From positions 9,052,001 through 9,116,000 of the forward strand of contig NC_084721.1 of NCBI RefSeq assembly GCF_033807575.1: a DNA stretch of 64,000 nucleotides. Direction: 5' to 3'. Of the stretch, positions 60,501 to 64,000 are shown in pieces. The translations under genes and the position numbers were made by a program. The stretch's first letter is position 1; each line of letters starts with the position of its first letter. The DNA comes from Cydia pomonella (Eukaryota > Arthropoda > Insecta > Lepidoptera > Tortricidae). The notes under the pieces are model-generated. The model saw only the letters and a program-made list of their open reading frames with translations, was not told the DNA's origin and did no database searches.

Positions 60501-62589
60501 TACAAAATGAGGACAAGTTCTATAACCAAATTACCTATTAACCCTTTTTCAGGCATAAGGCATAGTACAAATTTATCGACAACATACGCGCCAATAGAAT
60601 TTCAACTTCAGCAATCCGATTTAAGGTTTAAATTGAAATTTAGCTTGCAATTTCGGGAAAAGTGACATCTTCAAAATCATCAAAGCCTAATTGGAATATA
60701 TTTGGGTTTTTTTAGGAAAACCTTGTTTATTGCTGGGGCCTGGAAAAAGGTTACGGTTTCTTTCTGACACTTTCTGTACCATAGTAATAAAATTGAAGTA
60801 TGATATTCACCTTGACTAAAGCAACATGGTGTTCCAATCTCTGCGCAGATGAGGCAGCAGGTAAAGGCATAATGCTAGGAGCCATCACTATTGCCAGGTT
60901 TGAAGAATCCATCAAGTTCTCTTTATGCCTTGATGCAATGTAGTTGAGCAGCTGAAACAATAGTGTTTTCCCACCTCTAGGTTACATCCCGCTGGGGTGT
61001 CCCAAATCCCCTATAGGGGAATTGCAGGGGCTTGTAGAGCCCAAGTAAAGAAAAAATCAAAATGGGTTACAAGCAGCTGATGGTAGCTCAAAAAAAAATA
61101 TTCTCATGTCTAAAGCAGACACGCTTTTCAGATAGATTTTCGTACACTGTTGCTATATCTATTGCATGTGCATAGTTATATTACTGTCCGGCCCATGATG
61201 CCGGTTGTCAATGTCACTGTGAAAGTTTGATAGCAATATAATTATGTGCATGCAATAGAAATAGCAACAGGCAGGTTAATGTATGAAAACCTATCTGGAA
61301 AGCATCTTTTCTTTAGGCTGTTGATTCATAATAAAGGTTGAAATTCACTACAGTGAACTATAAGGATTAATTGCAGAATAGAGAATTTGTATTAAAAAAC
61401 TTAATGTGAAGAATTAAAAAAATTACTCTGCTATTTACAAGAAGTTGATCTAGCTTTGACCGATTAACTTCAACTTCAAAAATATTTCACCCTGTACAGT
61501 CAAGTGTAAAAATATGGGTGTACAGTCAGCATCATTCTGTAACAGCTTAACAAAAAGTGATGTCTTTAATATAGAACAACAAAGACTGTAATAGATATAT
61601 TTTTGAATGCGAATTCTCTAAATTTATCTATATTTGGAAAGGTTGTCCAGAATATCAGATACTTTTGACACATTGTTTCATCCGCCACTTTTGATGCTGA
61701 CTGTACACATCTTACTCAATAATATGTCCCATAGCATCTTATTCCAGTGTAATAAGAATGTAGTGCCATATTTATGAGACAATTCTCTCGATACATATTT
61801 TTGCAGCTGGCTGTACTAAAATTAACTTAAAATTTAAGGTAATTTTTGAAGGAGGAATGTTAAAATATACCTCCATAATGTAATGCAGCAGGTGAACATG
61901 TAATACAGGTAACAGCAGCAATGTGTGCAGGAGCGGTTTCAAGGCATCATCACCAGCAGTGACCCTACAGCGTAGGAGTAAGTCTTGTACTTCTGCACTG
62001 ATCAGTGGTTCTGGTAAACATCGCAGGTAGAGCTTCAGTACACTCGCCACATCAACCGGATGATGTCCTTCTGATACACACCCACCGGCATCTAAGAGCC
62101 GCTGGAACGTCATAAACAATTACATACTTTAGGGATGTACAATTGGAAACCTTAAAATTCTCATTGTTATGCACAATTTACTAAAGTCGATAAGGTAAAA
62201 ATTTAGTTAATGGCTTACTTTTATATCCTTTTGGCGCGTTTGAGACCCCGCTTTACGAAATAGGCCCTCGATATGGGCGTTAGTACGAAGAACTGCTGAC
62301 ATTTCGTTAACCACTAGCGGTACACACAAATTACTCCCACAGCATATAACACTGCCCGATGGCACTTTAGCCAAAGGAGCTCCGAATACCGTTTTGTGAT
62401 CCTGTAAATAATATATGTGACTCAATAAAACTAAACTAATTTACTTGCTATTGCTATTGGATAACGACCTTATACCTTAACATTTTTCAATATGATTTTC
62501 TTTAGCCTATGCTTTAATCCAGCTTTCTTCAGTTCCCCAACTATTATTGACTGTAATTTAGTATGATTAATCCCATCTGATATAATCAT
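54563..62589 (-). CDS. RhoGAP-domain protein, ARHGAP11A-like, 8 exons
   Basis: Exons in transcript order: 62476-62589, 62219-62401, 61871-62101, 60811-60951, 56971-57091, 56754-56898, 56614-56670 and 54563-56159. Phases agree: 862 codons plus stop. The RhoGAP domain spans about residues 42-230: FGAPLAKVP opening, arginine finger R87 in HIEGLFRKAG, VASVLKLYLRCLPEPLI, and MDSSNLAIVMAPSI. It would stimulate GTP hydrolysis by Rho-family GTPases. A basic patch (ARRKKRRSGS) at about 255 and a long disordered Ser/Lys/Pro-rich tail with many TP/SP sites follow. The N-terminal RhoGAP placed after a short helix, the FTPMKM-type motif and basic tail resemble vertebrate ARHGAP11A, a cell-cycle RhoA GAP, but orthology is not proven. 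Intron 4 is 3.7 kb and transposon-filled. Confidence 0.82.
57270..59066. mobile_element. Possible 1.8-kb non-coding DNA transposon of unknown class
   Basis: GTTATAATGCTCTCA near 57272 and TGAGATTATTATAAC near 59055 are imperfect inverted ends. Between them AAGAGTGT/ACTCTT words recur on both strands (for example near 57300, 58185, 58610, 58745 and 58950), denser towards the ends. No protein signature is visible. Boundaries and identity are tentative. It fills much of intron 4 of the RhoGAP gene. Confidence 0.35.
59455..60213. mobile_element. piggyBac-like MITE, interrupted copy
   Basis: CCCTTTACCAGGCTGACAGT at the left and GCCTGGTAAAGGG at the right, with TTAA on both flanks. Removing 59476-60118 leaves a sequence closely matching the complement of the intact copy at 42669-42788. 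Confidence 0.85.
59476..60118 (+). repeat. Interspersed repeat (AACCGGCCAAGAGCATGTCGG) inside the MITE
   Basis: It starts AAACCGGCCAAGAGCATG and ends AGTTGACTACGGAACCCTAA, a relative of the 52006-53058 family with different end details. It contains a G-run at 59760 and the GGACAGACAGACAGACGG word typical of the family. Its borders are set by comparison with the intact MITE at 42669. Confidence 0.75.
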
Positions 62590-62957
62590 TTTGTTTATTT
62601 GAACAATTTAATCACAATTTCAATGATAATTTCAAACGTTCATATTCGTTAGTAAACGTTCCTATTTACAAAGTTGAGGCAACAGGTACAGATATATTTT
62701 AGAATAGATAAATGATTGTTTTTTTGTGTGTTTTATGGAAATTCATATTGAATTTTAACTGAACAATAATAAATTTACATGATAAGTCGGTACATATAAT
62801 TCTAAATTCACAATTTGTTATTAAATTAAACAAAACGTTGAATTTTATGCAGCGTAAAATGGATATTTATCGTTTAGAAACAGTGACTTTTTTTTCATAC
62901 AAAGAAAAAAAAAATAGGTGGCGCTACAAATTTGCTACAAATGCTACAATACCCAAT
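62590..62957. promoter_or_regulatory. Presumed promoter and 5' region of the RhoGAP gene
   Basis: This 368-bp AT-rich interval lies between the RhoGAP start codon and the LINE poly(A) tail. No clear core element is visible. An insertion this close upstream may affect the promoter. Confidence 0.3.
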
Positions 62958-64000
62958 TTTTTTTTTTTTTTTTAACATTTATGGCCTGGATGCGAGTCCT
63001 TTAAGCCAAGTCTTTGTTTTGTTCAAAACACATTATTTAAAGAGTTGTATGTCAGAGAATGCACTTTTGTTAAAACTTAAAACACTTCACTTTAAATTTG
63101 CTTTAAATCTTCAACACTGTGTTTTTAATATACTTGTATAACGGAACGTAACTGTCAACGTTTTTAAGAATGTCGGTGAGGCGGCGGGGGACATTATTAT
63201 TAAACACTTCACTTAATTCACTTGCAAGGATTAGTCTTTCAAATGAAAACACTTGGCATTTAAATATAAGGTGTTCAACATCTGCAACGCTACCATTCTG
63301 GCAGTGAGGACATGTACCATCGGCTATAAATGAAAATCTGGCTAAGTGCGCTGGTGCACAGTTGTGACCAAACCGCAATCTATTGATGGTGGTAATAAAG
63401 CTACGACTTCCCGTCTTAATCTTCTCATACCAAGGCTTTCCAGGTAAGTCAGTTTGAATACTAGCGTACCATCTTCCTTTTATCTCTCTGTCTTTGGTCC
63501 AGAAATCTATCCACATCTTAGCAACATCAGTTTTCACAGAAGCTTGACAATCAGATAGTGGAATTCTAGTACTACATCTTACATCTAATTCGTTAATACC
63601 TAAATAAGCAGCTTTGTCTGCAACTTCATTCCCTGTTATACCAGTATGGGATGGAATCCACATAAAATTTATATTTACATTATTATTTTTAAATAGTGAT
63701 AAGATATTTTTAATTTTGTACAAAATGAAATTATCTTTATAATGCAATTGATTATTCTGTAATGCATAAATTAAGCTAAGTGAATCAGTGAAAATAAAGA
63801 AATGTTTATATTCTGACACTCTGGTTATAACTTTCAGGGCTTCAAATACAGCATATGCTTCAGCCGTAAATATGGAACATACATCATGCAACCTAAAGCT
63901 CTGTACAAATTTAGTTTGAGGATCATACACTGCACTTCGAACATGGGAATCTGCTTTACTACCATCGGTGTATAATTTGTAATAATCGGGAATTTGTGAC
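62957..64000 (-). mobile_element. LINE 3' end with RNase H, poly(A)-tailed, leaving the window
   Basis: The T-run at 62957-62973 is the poly(A) tail of a minus-strand retrotransposon, preceded by about 130 bp of 3' untranslated sequence and an intact coding frame. Only the 3' kilobase is in the window, so the 5' end and target duplication cannot be checked. Confidence 0.85.
63103..63999 (-). CDS. LINE polyprotein C-terminus: RNase H domain and zinc-knuckle-like tail (partial)
   Basis: The frame is open from the right edge to a stop at 63103, about 298 codons, without disablement. It contains the four acidic RNase H residues in order: YTDGSK, FTAEAYAVFEAL, FTDSLSLIYALQ and NEVADKAAYLG, plus the conserved WIPSHTGITGN between the last two. 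The domain degrades the RNA strand of the RNA-DNA hybrid. Downstream is CPHCQNG with HLIFKC, a Cys/His cluster common at the C-terminus of I-, R1- and Jockey-group LINEs. The reverse transcriptase and endonuclease would lie outside the window. The intact frame suggests a recent insertion. Confidence 0.85.
   Translation of the reverse strand, partial: SQIPDYYKLYTDGSKADSHVRSAVYDPQTKFVQSFRLHDVCSIFTAEAYAVFEALKVITRVSEYKHFFIFTDSLSLIYALQNNQLHYKDNFILYKIKNILSLFKNNNVNINFMWIPSHTGITGNEVADKAAYLGINELDVRCSTRIPLSDCQASVKTDVAKMWIDFWTKDREIKGRWYASIQTDLPGKPWYEKIKTGSRSFITTINRLRFGHNCAPAHLARFSFIADGTCPHCQNGSVADVEHLIFKCQVFSFERLILASELSEVFNNNVPRRLTDILKNVDSYVPLYKYIKNTVLKI

Overview
The window is from an insect, almost certainly a moth or butterfly. 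It holds intron-rich animal genes with GT-AG introns in AT-rich DNA, and the spacers are packed with short terminal-inverted-repeat elements, hAT, piggyBac-like (TTAA), mariner-like (TA) and Harbinger-like relics, RTE/CR1-type LINE tails, and the interspersed repeat with ends like GGTTCCGTAGCC and GCGAGTCGGACTCGC that is common in Lepidoptera. No prokaryotic or viral region, rRNA, tRNA or CRISPR array was found.

Layout: (1) 1-111, minus, the first 37 codons of an STT3B-like oligosaccharyltransferase subunit; (2) 817-14912, plus, a complete 13-exon BTB/WD40 gene orthologous to KCTD3/SHKBP1; (3) 15.4-25.9 kb, a gene-free repeat-rich spacer; (4) 25877-30141, minus, a complete 6-exon RCE1 CAAX protease gene; (5) about 30850-50800, plus, FBXO11 with a probable noncoding first exon, a 6.3-kb first intron full of transposons and 13 coding exons; (6) 51-54.5 kb, repeat-rich spacer; (7) 54563-62589, minus, a complete 8-exon RhoGAP gene resembling ARHGAP11A; (8) 62958-64000, minus, the 3' end of a LINE with an RNase H domain that leaves the window. 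The four complete coding sequences were assembled by hand: every junction is GT-AG and keeps phase, giving 660, 287, 908 and 862 codons.

STT3B/KCTD3 and RCE1/FBXO11 are head-to-head pairs separated by about 0.7 kb each and probably share promoters. The genes are unrelated housekeeping or regulatory functions (N-glycosylation, a BTB adaptor, prenyl-protein processing, ubiquitin ligase, Rho regulation) and do not form a pathway.

The most unusual thing is the KCTD3 gene itself. Three of its WD40-encoding exons have been tandemly duplicated, each at a different stage. Exon 6 has a dead copy split by a small transposon. The 3' part of exon 7 with its splice donor has expanded into a nearly perfect 160-bp, 16-copy array. 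Exon 10 has a diverged second copy with an open frame, compatible splice phases and mostly synonymous change in its conserved part, only 17 bp downstream. Nested transposons at 35 kb, 38 kb and 59 kb give clear insertion histories.
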